This document shows, piece by piece, positions 13,501 to 23,589 of a stretch of 64,000 nucleotides of DNA. Position 1 is the first letter of the stretch, and each line of letters opens with the position of its first letter. The position numbers and the translations under genes are program-made. This DNA is from Capitulum mitella. Lineage: Eukaryota; Arthropoda; Thecostraca; Pollicipedomorpha; Pollicipedidae. The stretch is taken from positions 35,405,101 through 35,469,100 of the forward strand of contig CP099840.1 of the NCBI GenBank assembly GCA_030062745.1, read 5' to 3'. The notes beneath the pieces are model-generated. The model saw only the letters and a list, made by a program, of their open reading frames with translations, was not told the DNA's origin and did not search any database.

Positions 13501-14559
13501 GGTGGAACGAGTGGTACAGCATCCTTCCAGGGACCAGTTGGCAAAGTCTTTCAGAGAGATCTGACCACACTGCCTTTGGCTAAGTTTGAGCCATCGCTAG
13601 TTCCTTCAATTCCGGTAGAAGTTCGAAATGAGATGAGCAAAGATCAGCAATACCTGCATGACATGTGTAGGGCCGTCCAGGCAGGACCAGGTGTTACCCA
13701 GTGCTTGTTGGCCTTAGAACCAGGGGCCATCCATCAAGCCCGTTGGTTTACACTTGCAAATAGAGTACTCAGACTGTATCTGTCCACAGAGGCTCCAGCA
13801 CCAGCGCTTGTACGGCTAGTACATTTTATACTAAACCAGTACGGCCCCGGATGGTTCAGGTACAGACTTCATTCAAATATCAGCGACGGAGTGAAGAACC
13901 TGTTCTTTCTGATATCGCTGTCAAGAAAGCTGCCGGAGAGAGACCGTAACATCACGCAAAATGTGCTTCAGCACAATGGGTTCTGGGCCCACAGTGAGCA
14001 TGTCCTGATCGCTATGCTGGCCGACGATCAGCAGGAGAACAGGATGCTGGCGGTAGAGCGCATAAGAAGATGTCGAACCAGAAGATGCCAGGACCAGGAT
14101 CCAGATGGCATACGCCAGTTCGTTATCCCTGACATCAGCTTCCATGCCGAGGAGTACCACCACATGATTGACTGGCAAGATACAACGGAGCCACCTTTGG
14201 TCATGGAAATGTCAGACGAGACCATCGCGGCTGTTGTGGAAGCACCAATGACTTCAGTGACTTTCCCTGCCACTCCCAAGGGGTCGAACGATGGGTGGAA
14301 GAAGTCACACAAACGGCAGAGAAGGCGGGACACAGTGGACGTCATGCTATGATACTGGCAAAAGCCCGGTCCAGGACTGATCTGCCAGTGATGGACACAA
14401 GGAGGGACTTCTATGACTGGCTTCGAGTGACAAGTGACCACTGAGGCTGGTTTATTAGTGTCAGGGAGTTTGTTGTGGAATGTCATTCATCACAAATAAA
14501 TAGTCCTGGTTTAACGTTGTGTCTGGGATGGAGTTTCATGAATGGTGAAGATAATAACC

Positions 14560-14595
<36 letters not shown>

Positions 14596-15934
14596 GTGAT
14601 GACGATGACAATTATGATATGTTTTGATGGTTGCCGACATGACGCAAATAGCGTTTGTTCGGCGCATGCGCTAAACGCCGAAAATTATCACTCACAGGAT
14701 TCACATAGACTTATGAAGGGTTACCTTCTTGTGCAATATGTTTAAAGCAATGGAGACTTCAACGCCTAGAAGGCATTTTCCTGGTCCCAAAAATGCTTCG
14801 TGCGCCCTATCTAAAATATTTTAAATATTTTTTTGGTCCTCATTTTTCTTGTTTCCACATTCACGTGCACACGTTTTGACCCCTAAGAAATTGATTTATT
14901 TTTTTTGATCCACCCTACTGTGCACCCTTTGGTATCAGTATGGCCTGGAAACTATGTAAGTTTTCAGAGTTACAAGACATGGGAGGCCTGTGCCTAGGTT
15001 ACCCATTTAATAATGTATCTATGACAAGATATGTGAACCTTGCACTGTGGAAAAGTGTCAGGCATGTCAAAATTGCTGGACTCTAGATTTCTGAACAGAG
15101 GAAAGCAAGGGTACTCAAACAAGGTTCCAAAATCATTGTTGGAGAGCCATGTGCAAAGCCTCTGATGACAACCAGGTTACCTACCAGCTTTTGTGCAGCA
15201 AAGGCAAGCTATAAGCCTTAACATTGGCAACATTTCTCTCTTAAACAATAAGGAATACAATATGGCTATGTGTACCTGACATACATCTACTTTATATTTA
15301 AATTGCTTTAATGACTAGTATTAAACAGACCCACTCCCACATATGAAGATCTTTTCAAGCAAGATCATGATTTTGCTGCCCTAGGGCTGCAAAGTACCAT
15401 CACTTACAAACTATCTGGCCACATCACTTGGTGGAAATGACACCAATGAAGGAAACATTGCATGAATAAACAAGCTGATGTTAATGAAATACAATGAAAT
15501 ATGCAAAGGGACACCACATAATCAAGCATGAAGCTAATTCCAATAGCAAAGTCAAAAATGTGGCCCATGGCCTATAATATGGTCTCTGGGTACACATCTT
15601 GAGCATTGTCAAGGGCATATTCAGGATTCACATAAAAAGGATGACAAGCCAAAAGGGGCCATTTCAAGTAAAAGCCACAACAAACTCAATGACAACCTTT
15701 GCAAAGCCCTTTTCACAACAGATGATGCATGCTCCGTGGCATCAGCAAGGCGCAGATGAAACAATCTGCCCTCCCATGCAAACATCCATAGGAATGATGC
15801 CCTGAGTAGGGAGAAATTGTGCACGTCTGCCACGTGACAGTATGTTTCAAGTCAACGTACTAACCCCTAGGCCTCTCTGACAGGAACAGATCCACGGTGA
15901 GATCACCGACGGTTGTTTCTATCACGACCGACAT
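4236..15934 (-). CDS. PPIL4: PPIL4, peptidyl-prolyl isomerase-like 4 (cyclophilin + RRM), complete
   Basis: Eight coding exons (15865-15934, 9643-9775, 9167-9271, 8497-8652, 7442-7538, 6772-7013, 5968-6367, 4236-4505) splice in frame to 490 codons plus stop, against about 492 in human. Order: cyclophilin domain at residues 1-160 ([15 protein letters not shown] at the start, [36 protein letters not shown]), a conserved linker ([16 protein letters not shown]), an RRM at about 240-318 (RNP2 LFVCKL, RNP1 YGFIEF, then [19 protein letters not shown]), a Gly/Arg-rich stretch, and an SR/Lys-rich tail. PPIL4 is a nuclear protein of activated spliceosomes. The usual catalytic Arg of cyclophilins (FHR..) is Thr here (FHTVQQ); human PPIL4 also lacks it, so isomerase activity is doubtful. 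Every junction is GT-AG and phases agree. Intron 1 (about 6.1 kb) contains a transposon on the opposite strand. Confidence 0.95.
4506..5967 (-). other. PPIL4 intron 7
   Basis: Intron of 1462 bp. I see no conserved coding block. Open frames here are short and composition-driven. Confidence 0.7.
5968..6367 (-). CDS. PPIL4: PPIL4 exon 7
   Basis: Acceptor tttgcag|c; encodes the second half of the RRM ([13 protein letters not shown]1, [15 protein letters not shown]), then about 70 residues rich in Gly and Arg that I do not recall from vertebrate PPIL4; donor gcg|gtgagt, phase 0. The exon is very GC-rich. Confidence 0.9.
6772..7013 (-). CDS. PPIL4: PPIL4 exon 6
   Basis: Acceptor ggcgcag|tcg; encodes [13 protein letters not shown], an acidic helix, [17 protein letters not shown] and the first half of the RRM with RNP2; donor ag|gtgagc. 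Confidence 0.94.
7442..7538 (-). CDS. PPIL4: PPIL4 exon 5
   Basis: Acceptor gccgcag|g; encodes [14 protein letters not shown] and [11 protein letters not shown], matching the human HTVILDDPFDDP..PDRSPEPT linker; donor agc|gtacgg, phase 0. Confidence 0.9.
7539..8496 (-). other. PPIL4 intron 4
   Basis: Intron of 958 bp between exons 4 and 5. CpG content is ordinary here, in contrast to intron 1. I see no feature in it. Confidence 0.7.
8497..8652 (-). CDS. PPIL4: PPIL4 exon 4
   Basis: Acceptor atggcag|g; encodes [31 protein letters not shown] and PYQDIR; donor cg|gtaaga. This is the end of the cyclophilin fold. Confidence 0.94.
9167..9271 (-). CDS. PPIL4: PPIL4 exon 3
   Basis: Acceptor tttgcag|c; encodes [19 protein letters not shown] and GTLSFVSHG; donor at|gtcagt. 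Choosing this donor gives the same spacing to GSQF as in human PPIL4. Confidence 0.9.
9643..9775 (-). CDS. PPIL4: PPIL4 exon 2
   Basis: Acceptor ctgtttcag|ca; encodes [14 protein letters not shown] and [16 protein letters not shown]; donor gg|gtgggt. It holds the position of the cyclophilin catalytic Arg, here Thr. Confidence 0.93.
10335..10760. repeat. Purine-rich inner arm, degenerate GGGACAGGGA-type repeats
   Basis: The plus strand is mostly A and G, with recurring gggacagg, ggaatgggaa and gacagggag words. The complementary pyrimidine-rich block lies at 10885-11145. Together they form the core of the inverted repeat. Confidence 0.6.
12094..14352 (+). pseudogene. Broken transposase of the intronic hAT-like element
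   Basis: An open frame at 12946-14352 (468 codons) covers the catalytic part: [10 protein letters not shown] followed by a [12 protein letters not shown] motif, comparable to the first Asp and the C-x2-H of hAT transposases, then [13 protein letters not shown] and RILRLYLST-type segments as in a widespread uncharacterised invertebrate transposase family. An N-terminal part starts at 12094 ([10 protein letters not shown]) with [20 protein letters not shown], a likely DNA-binding segment. The two are separated by a frame change near 12460, stops near 12591 and 12708 (around [18 protein letters not shown]), and another frame change near 12790. AATAAA lies at 14495-14500. An unrecognised intron could explain part of this, but in-frame stops favour decay. 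The hAT assignment rests on motifs plus the 8-bp duplication. Confidence 0.72.
14560..14600. repeat. (ATG)n microsatellite
   Basis: About a dozen consecutive gat/atg units inside the hAT element, downstream of its transposase. Confidence 0.9.
15865..15934 (-). CDS. PPIL4: PPIL4 exon 1
   Basis: ATG at 15934, the first residues of the cyclophilin domain up to ERPR, donor g|gttagt. The last G plus CA of exon 2 restores the Ala of ERPRACQNF. The start is chosen because MSVVIET aligns with the family N-terminus without extra residues. Confidence 0.92.
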
Positions 15935-16588
15935 TGCATGATACTGTAACAGTTCTCTCGTCGTCTAGCTATATCCTCTAAAAAAATCCTCACAAGCCCA
16001 TGGACTCAATAGGCATCTTGTAATGGCGCTCTCCACAAGCTTCAGTGCTGGTAGTAACAAATCAATCAAGTAATTGAGGAGGCAGCAGTGCTCGATGACG
16101 TCATATCATGACGTCTCTAGGGGCGGAATCCATGAAATTCATTGCGACTCTCTTATGCACCCCGGCGCTGTGGGCGGTGTGCGGGCCACCGACAGGCCAA
16201 TTTTTTTTTCTTGGGGGGGGGACCATTTAAGAGAACGAGGACCGGTTCTCGGTTTCAGATCGTCTCAATAAACCAAAATTACCGACACCATGTCCGAAAC
16301 AATCTACCAACGCCAAAAGCCTAGCCAGGCAGTGTCGGCGGATCGCATTTGATTATGGAGGGCAAAGCAAAATTTCGAGGCCCTGTGATCCTGAGAGGCC
16401 CCCTTTCCTACAAAGGGCACTCATTCTAAAAAAAACCCATGTTTCACTTAATGGGAGTCGTATTTCTCCCGACCGGGGGCGGTGAGTCCACATTCCAGTC
16501 GTGCGAATTGTGCGAATTCTGGCATTCAACCGCTAAACTCGGCAGGTGCGGCACAGCTTGGTCCCACCGTGAACTCTCGACGTCCACA
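15935..16588. other. PPIL4 5' flank
   Basis: Upstream of the PPIL4 start CpG returns to normal frequency; promoter and 5' UTR are expected here. I see no TATA box I would defend. From 16140 on the sequence resembles repeat debris (G and T runs). Confidence 0.4.
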
Positions 16589-16645
16589 CAGGGACGTAGC
16601 CAAGGGGGGCCATGGGAGCCGGTTCGGTTCGGTTCATTAATTCTG

Positions 16646-17090
16646 TGACACCCCCCGAAAACTGTGAGGTTCTGGTCGCTGGATCACCTTTCAGCGTAGT
16701 CGGCACGAGGCCCTCTTTCGGACCTAAGCCGGAGCCCCCTAGCCGGGTTCGAACCCTGGTTCAGCGCAGGCCAGCCCCGTCGATGGATTCTGTGAGGCCC
16801 CCTGAAAACTGTGAGGTCCTGGTCGCTGGACCACCATTGAGTGTAATCAGTACGAGTCCCTCTCTCGGACCTAAGCCGGGGCCCCCTAACAGGGTTCGAA
16901 GCCCGGCTCAGCGCAGGCCACCCCGGTCCATTGATTCTGAGGCCTCTGAAAATTATGAGTCCTGGTCGCTAGACCACCTCTGAGTGTAATCAACACCAGG
17001 CCCTCTGTTGGATGGAAGCCAGGCCCCCTAGCAGGTGTCGGGGTAGGCCAGCCGGGTCCATTCCGCGAAGCCCCTTAAAAGTTGTAAGTT
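16646..17090. repeat. Tandem repeat, about 145-bp unit, three-plus copies
   Basis: The words gaaaactgtgag..ctggtcgctgga..acc, cggacctaagccgg.gccccct, gggttcgaa.cc and cagcgcaggcca recur with starts near 16657, 16804 and 16948, and a decayed copy near 17075. Each full unit contains a GGTTCGAA-type box like a tRNA internal B box, but no cloverleaf is evident. Confidence 0.75.
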
Positions 17091-17357
17091 CGCGGTCTCT
17101 GGCCAGTTTTTGGTCCAACCTGTTTGAGGCTCCTCCCTGAAGAAAGCTGAGGCCTCTAACAAAATAGGACCTGGAAGAACACGCACGCCATGTGCCTACT
17201 TCCTTGCCTGCATAGTTGCATTTTCCTTTCTTTTTTTTTTTGGGGGGGGTTAAAGTGTTCTCCGCTTTTATCTTCATTTCCTTTTCCGTCAGTTTCTTAC
17301 CAGCCCCCCCCCCCAAGATCATAAATGGGGGGGCAGAAACATAGTCTTGCCCTAGAC

Positions 17358-17411
17358 GCATCGCAATTGGGGTGGGGGGCAGCCGGCTGCCCCCCACCCC
17401 AACTGCGATGC
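17358..17411. repeat. 54-bp near-perfect palindrome with G/C runs
   Basis: Arms of 27 nt (gcatcgca.ttggggtgggg.. and its complement) meet at agcc|ggct with one mismatch. No spacer loop. Two G-runs per arm could also form non-B structure. Confidence 0.9.
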
Positions 17412-17494
17412 GGCGCCGTCCCCGGCCCCCTCCCACTTGCTCCATCTTTGTAGCCAGGACTTTCGTAACGGGTAACCCCTGACGAAATCATTAA

Positions 17495-18017
17495 CCCTAT
17501 TCCCGGAGGGCTAGACGGTATGGTCGATTCCCGGCGGGGGGGGGGGATTCGGCCCCCCTGAGATCTCGAGAACTACACATTCGATTTCACCGCAACAAAC
17601 CGGGTTTGGCATTAAAAAAAAAAACGGCGCCGAAATTTTTGCAAAAAAAAACGATTTTGACTTTTGACCTTGACCTAACCTTGTAAAGTGACCTCAGATG
17701 AACAAAACTACATATGCACATTTCCCAACTACTTAGCTATACATCCATATAAAGCTTTAAGTTCTATCTTAAAAACTCTGTTTTTGGCAGACATTTACCT
17801 TTTACCCTCAACGTGGCCAAAAATGGCCTGAGGTGCCTCCCAAAAACGTTTCCTGGCTCCGCCCCTGAAAAAAATAGAATTTTGAAATTTTGTCACGGCG
17901 CGTAGAAAGAATAGCTTGGAAAAGCCACCAAGTTTCGTGAAGTTGCGTTAAAAAGCCTGGAATTGGCAAGCAAAAAACCCAAGGGGGACGGATTCAGTCC
18001 CCCTGCCGGGAATGGGG
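17495..18017 (-). mobile_element. TTAA-flanked MITE, family D (523 bp)
   Basis: TTAA at 17491-17494 and 18018-18021. Ends begin CCCTATTCCCGG and finish CCGGGAATGGGG. The equivalent place in copy B (37674-37690, gagatcattaaacctt) has a single TTAA, an unoccupied site. Precise TTAA targeting and CCC.. termini suggest mobilisation by a piggyBac-type transposase; no coding capacity remains. It is a shorter, inverted relative of 35930-37019. Confidence 0.8.
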
Positions 18018-18021
18018 TTAA

Positions 18022-19390
18022 ACCTTCGCATTACATTAAAACGGCGCCGCCTTGCACGTTTTGTACCCGAGACTTCCTGGTGGGGAAATCAAATAGGGCG
18101 CCTCCTGTTATCTCAGGATCTAACAGTCGGATCTGAACCGGTCTACCACTAATCGATAGCCCTAAGTCATGCGATTCAGAAAATACTGTCGGCCCTAGTC
18201 ACGTGACCGCTGACGTCACATGCCACGTCAAGCGCATAACGCTACGTCGGAAAAACTGACACCGATTCGTACATCATATCATCGGCAATGCTGGTCTTAG
18301 AGCCTTGAACTGGGCGTCAAACGAAAGGTCACGATATTCTGCATCAGAAGCATGCCCTAATGTTAAAAAATGTTCGGTTAAGTGCAACCTAGGCAAGGTG
18401 AAATATTGGTCTCATTTTACAGGCCAAAGATCAATATTTATTCGCAGCCATTTCGACAAAAAGGACGGAGATGATGGCGACAAAAGGAAAGAAATGAAAC
18501 CTTCTGATCATCAGTTTTCCATTGCTTGCTTTTCATCTTGTCAAGGTCAGTCTAGGTGAGGTCAGATAAGGTTGCATTACTCTTCCTGACAAAGAGCGAT
18601 GATTACTCGCTGGGATTCTTAACCGCGTCCAGTACAGAACTGAAATGAACGTCGTGATAACTAAATCTGCTCTATCTGCTCTCTGTCGGGTCAGGGTCAA
18701 CCCAGGTCTGGACAGATAGTGATTTTTCCTTTTCTGACTAGGAACAATAATTGCATTCCATTTCGTTTTGACATCTACATGTGACGTGAACTGATATGAC
18801 CTCACATTGCATTTACTGAGCCTTGCCAAGAGGCGGATATAAATTTGCTTGTTTTGCTTAAACGATGTCGAAAGTCAGCGGCAACAACTTTTATCACCCA
18901 CAATGCAAATCAGTCCAACTGTCACTGTGTATATGACCTAGAATGACCTTTAATGCTGGAGCGTCACGATTTTATGTCCTTTTGGGGACTTTGTCCTATG
19001 TACATCCAAATAATCCATGTATTATAGTCGCGAATATTATCAAAACAAGGCATGTTTGCGTCACTGCTCAAAGAGGCTAAAACATGCATGCAAGGGTTCA
19101 CTTGTGATGTCATATCTCCATGATCTGATCTCGTATGAAAACGGTTTTCGTGTCAACATTTGTGAAATGGATTGGTAAAGCGGTACTTCAATTTTGATTG
19201 GGCTGGCTTAACGGCTCAGAAGTCATTCACGAAAAAAAACCGATGGGGCACCCCCTATTTGCTACCTCTCAGGCGGTGCCGGGTTAGGGCAATATATAGG
19301 CTTGATATTATCCCTACCATTTTATAGCAAACATGGATAAATGATCATATCCGGAGATTTTGAAAACGAAAGTATACTGTTTTTCAGTTC
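18022..19390. other. Non-coding part of copy A
   Basis: Aligns with 37690-39020. No gene seen. Only B has a long open frame here (plus strand), and A lacks it, so I do not treat it as coding. Confidence 0.6.
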
Positions 19391-19401
19391 TGAAAAATCT
19401 T

Positions 19402-20192
19402 TTAGTTCGATTTGTCGATTTGCATGACAAATGTGCTAGTAGGCCCAGACATGGCCAAAACAGATGTAATGTTCGCTTCTAACGGCCAGGTCATCTGCAG
19501 CGGGGCGAGCGTGTAGGTGACGAAGCCGACTGCCATCTTCCCCCTTAGGTTACTGTTGATACCGGAGAGCGCCGAGATGCCGGCTCCGCCCTGCAGGAAC
19601 TTGACAAGCGCCACCAGGACGGCGCCTGCCTGGCGGCGCGCGGTCGGCTCGGCCAGTGGCGTTATCAGCAACAGCGCCGCCGGCCGGTGCGCCGCCTCCT
19701 CAACCCCCTGGCCGCGCACACGGCGCTGCCGTGTGCGCGGCCGCCTCCAGCAGCGCCGACGCCAAGATGGCCACGCCCAGCGGCGTCTGCGGACGGCGGC
19801 TGTAGGTGAACAGGACCGACACGTAGTAGGTGACCAGGCGGGCGACGCCGAGCAGCGTCGGCAGCGCCAGCAACTCGCTGAAGCCCTCGACGGCGGCGGC
19901 GGCGGCGGCGGCGCAGTAGCGAACGTGCAGCGCCCGAAGGCGCGTCGGCCGGTGGCCGTCGCCGTCGGCACCGGGACGCGGAGCGGAGAGCACGCGGACT
20001 CGCCGAGTCTGGCGGGGTGTCCGGTCGGCCTGCGACGGCACTCACCAAGGGCGCCGAGCGCCCGACGGGTGCCTGATTTGAACGGGGGTGCCTAATCTGT
20101 AAGGGGCGCCTGCATCGTGTCTGGTCTTTTAGGGGAGCCAAATTCTTTACAGACTTCTCATCTGTACACGAACAGGGGCGCCAGGCCTGCAT
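19402..20192 (-). pseudogene. Membrane-protein remnant, copy A (possibly chemoreceptor-like)
   Basis: Minus-strand frames encode hydrophobic segments: EGFSELLALPTLLGVARLV, YYVSVLF, PLGVAILASALLEAA, then after a frame change AALLLITPLAEPTARRQ, VLVALVKFLQGG and MAVGFVTYTLAPLQMTW. The last has the form TY-x5-Q, like the C-terminal motif of arthropod gustatory receptors, but I recognise nothing else and the call is weak. The frame change is at the same place as in copy B, so the block is either a shared pseudogene or contains an intron I cannot place. A run of Ala codons (gcg repeats) follows near 19890. Confidence 0.35.
19715..19741. repeat. GC-rich hairpin
   Basis: GCGCACACGGC-gct-GCCGTGTGCGC, conserved in copy B near 39337-39362. 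It lies where the membrane-protein reading frame changes. Confidence 0.7.
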
Positions 20193-20579
20193 GGGGAGCC
20201 GGCCATTTTAGAGTTATCTGGTCTGTACGAGAATGGTTACACGTAATGGGGCCGTGTCCACGAGCAGTGGTTGATCCATATATGAGGGGAAGGGCGCCTG
20301 GAGGCTGATAGTTGTTTAACATTTAAGAAGGTCGTCACTCACCAAAAAACGAAAAATGACAAAAATTACCAGGATGCGGTATTTATTGCGGTTTGGGTTT
20401 GAGACATTTTTTAAATTTTCCTTCGAAACCATTTTTTGCTGTGGCGTGAAGGGGGCGCCCACACCACGGGACAAAAACTGGGGAGGCATTTTCCACCGTC
20501 CCACCTGGCAATTACACCACTGATCTTCGAAAACGGATAACCCAAGATGAAACAACCAACCACGAGTTAATGATTATTT

Positions 20580-21258
20580 GCAAAAACAGGGACACCAGAG
20601 GATGATGACAACCATACATGTTTATGGCGCTCAGACTCAGCCAGGCGGCAGCAAACACTGAAATGTGAACCGCAATAAACAGTCCGAACAAGGGCGGTAC
20701 GCTGCAAAAGCTAAAAGGTGTTGAAAACTAGCCACAAGTCGCACCACGCGCCGGCAACAGGCCGGTTACAGCATAGGCCACTCTCCAAAAAGGGGCATTT
20801 TGCTGAGCACGCTCGTTCCTTCAGAACTCGTTGCATTCAAATGTCCGCAAAGATCTCATAGAGTGAGTCTCGCTGTTTTCACAGATTGCGTCCGATTGCA
20901 TCAAGACGGTAAGCCGAAGAGCGGCTTTGCACTGGGGCCTTTTTCATATTTCTGCGGTGTTGGACGTCAGCGAGCTGAATGACATGACAATGATATGACA
21001 TGGGCCCCTTAAACCCTCACCCCGACAGAGGGTGGGAGTCGATCCGAACTCCTGTGTTTTCCCAGGGGCAACTTCTACATGGCTTACCGGATTTCTCTCA
21101 AATTTTCAATATTCTCTGGAACATCAGTTTTGCAAATTTTGATAAAAAATGAGTTCGATGCCATGCCAGGTAACTGAATTATCATGTCATAAAGAGGAAA
21201 GCTTCGAACCATTTTACGATGAAATCGCGGATGCTCGCAGCTTAACGTAACACGATGG
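20580..21258. other. Copy A, second membrane-protein-like block
   Basis: Aligns with 45180-45870. On the minus strand copy B has an open frame with hydrophobic stretches (see 45179-45457), broken by indels here. Confidence 0.4.
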
Positions 21259-21265
21259 CCCCAGA

Positions 21266-21540
21266 CAGGGACGTAGCCAAGGGAGAACCATGGGGGCCAT
21301 GCCCCCCCTCCCCTCTGATCCAGGCGGTCTACACTAGATACATGGCGATTTTGCATGAATACGTAATAGTAATCATATATATGTTGCAAAAACAAATATT
21401 ATATGTTTTCCTGTGCATTAAATATGGGATAAATTGCCAAAGATTCCTGCCTTTTCTTGTAAATTTCGTCATATGTGTCTGGCATATGACAAAATTTGAC
21501 ATTTGCCCATCCCATGGAGAAAATCCAGGCTACATGCCTG
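21266..21540. mobile_element. Small MITE with hAT-like ends (275 bp)
   Basis: Starts CAGGGACGTAGCC and ends GGCTACATGCCTG, imperfect inverted ends. Flanks GCCCCAGA and ACCCCGGA match at 6 of 8 bases, as a decayed 8-bp duplication would. Copy B reads straight through (near 45876). The same opening sequence, CAGGGACGTAGCCAAGG, occurs at 16589. Confidence 0.6.
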
Positions 21541-21599
21541 ACCCCGGATGAATGGTAATGGTGGTCAAGGGTTCTTGATGATTAAATTCACCTATGGAC

Positions 21600-22419
21600 A
21601 TAGATGTTTCACCTTTTCTAAGGTCATGTGAGGTCATGGGTCTAATTAGACTTTGGGTGACTTCGGATGACCGTTCTTGACCTTATGTGGTGTTTGGGTC
21701 CTTTGAGGCGCTGATTTCAAATTAAGCATCCACTTTACACAATTGCCACCCATCCATGTTAATTTCATGCCTGGTCCAGGGTCCTAGATTACGTGCTGTT
21801 GAAGCCGGTCACGGGGTTTGACCTCATCTGACCCGTGACATTGATCGGAAGTTGTAATGTAGAGCACCATTAAGTTTGCAAGGCTTCAAGGTTCTTGTCC
21901 GGTCTCTCTATCTGCGTAACATTTTACTCTATGGCCGCCCAAACAAAAAATTCAGCGGTTTTCGCCCATTTCGGATCATTGGCGCGACCTGGGAGGCCAC
22001 CGGTTGTCCTAAACCTGAAAACCGGATACCGTTGACTTCCTCTTATAACGAACAATACGCTCGTTTTTGTGTTGCTGCTCTATCCCAATTATGGAACAAA
22101 CGCCACGGGGTCGAACCGACTCCTTCCATCTGCACAGTGGAAGGTGGGAAAACAACGCGCCCCGACGAGGGTTAAGTGTCTAATGGGAAGCTCTCCCACC
22201 ACAGCCATGACGGACCGTTGGAAGCACGTGAAATATTGCCCAGAGCCTCCCCGTCCGGTACCTGCTCTGGGAGAAAATTTGATGAGGCCTAACATTCGTC
22301 GTAAGCTGGTTGGTAATAAAGCAAATAAAGAAAGTACTTAAGACGATGATCGAATGCATTTTGTAATGCATATCTGATCATGTTCGAACACATCACAAAC
22401 GCCAGTTTGCCTCAGACTG
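21600..22419. other. Non-coding part of copy A
   Basis: Aligns with 45925-46740. It contains several aggtca words. No gene seen. Confidence 0.6.
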
Positions 22420-23589
22420 CTTAAAATCAGGGCCTATTTTAACATGTTAACTGGGGGGGCAAATGCCCCCCCAGTCGGGCACTTTGCCCCCCCAGTCAAG
22501 ATCCTTTGCCCATGCAAGGAAAAAAAGCCAGGTGTACTAGCGTACCCAGGATGGTATTCCATAAAGCGCTGCGCTCGCAAAGCAGCATCTTATCAACGAA
22601 GGATGTGTTGAATCACTGAGTAATGTGGGAGCACACTTAGAAGCATCACTTCATAATACGTATTGCAGGCACACCTAGTGACCGCTGGTGAGCGTGTTTC
22701 GTAATTAGTACGCCGGCACCCGATGCCGCGATTGTCTGGTGGGCGGCCAAGACGCTTCATTGCATCGTAAGCACGTTAAAAATGATGATAACCATCTTTG
22801 ACGTGTTCAAGCGCAAGAAAACTGAACGGCGAGCTGGTGCGCAGGGCCGTTTCGCTATGATGAGATAAGGTTTATATGAATGCGGTAACAGTCCAGCAGT
22901 GCTGTAGTCATCACCAATGATCCTGATCCGAAAACCCTGCTAAAATCCCAGTACCTGATTGGTAGAACTTCATTGAACTAGGCGGTTAAACCCGAGTTTT
23001 ACGCGAGGAAAACAGAAAATTAATCAGTCATATATTAAAACCGTCAATCTTGCTGCTCCTAGTGCATGGGTTTGAGCATCCCATGAGAATGCTTCATCTG
23101 CTTAACGAACATGGCATGGCCCAGACTGCAGATAATGAATATTGATGATATCTCACTGAGGCGGGCCTAAGGCGAATATTTCAATCTGAGGTGACTTTTT
23201 TATTTTGGGGCCGATAACCTGGAAATGGAGAAGTTTGTTCTGCCTGTGTTAGGACAACTTTTACACTTCTGCGCAGTGTTGAAAAACATATGGCCAAAAT
23301 TCGGTGAGAAAATGTATTTTGGGGATAGATTAGATTAACAGAAACTATCCCGGACAGGCAACCTACTGTCTCATTTAGGGAAGAATCGAAGCTGCCGCAA
23401 CATCTTGCCAATATTCTGCCCATCGTTTGCAGACTGTGACTTATATATTTGAAGCACCACGCCTTGCCATGCCACGGCAACCCACGGTGCCGGTCTGGCA
23501 ATTTCCCGCGCGTTTTTAGACGTCAGGATATTTAAGGACCACCTGCGTCAATGCAGAAAGTACCTTTTATAACGGAAGTCTGTGCCACT

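Larger units (their letters stand above)
11393..14917 (+). mobile_element. hAT-like DNA transposon (3525 bp) with perfect 8-bp target duplication
   Basis: The element begins TAGGGTGGATC and ends GATCCACCCTA. Terminal inverted repeats extend for about 170-180 bp (11393-11576 against 14748-14917), sharing CTTAGGGGTCAAAACG, GGGCGCACGAAGC and GTCTCCATTG. It is flanked on both sides by CTGTGCAC (11385-11392 and 14918-14925), an 8-bp duplication as made by hAT transposases. It sits in PPIL4 intron 1, antisense to the gene. The matching place in the other arm of the surrounding inverted repeat (about 10090-10115) has no insertion. Its interior has ordinary CpG frequency while flanking DNA is CpG-poor, so it looks younger than its host sequence. 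Confidence 0.88.
10001..15016. repeat. Large imperfect inverted repeat in PPIL4 intron 1, right arm split by a hAT insertion
   Basis: The left arm is about 10001-10760; the right arm is about 10885-11392 continuing at 14926-15016. Reverse-complementing the right arm gives the left-arm landmarks in order: GCCTCCCA.GTCT near 14990 with acctcccacttct, CATAGTTTC, TACCAAAG, CAACATC.CAACTTCC, TCACCCAC.GCCTCAA, AGACAGATCAG..CCAACTT, GTGAAATAT, GAAATAAGC. The innermost parts are purine-rich (left) and pyrimidine-rich (right). The arms differ at many sites, so the repeat is old. Confidence 0.75.

Noticed and set aside
17220-17330. Homopolymer T/G/C runs as a structured element
   Set aside because: They look like simple-sequence debris near the palindrome. 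No repeat unit or paired structure beyond the palindrome itself.
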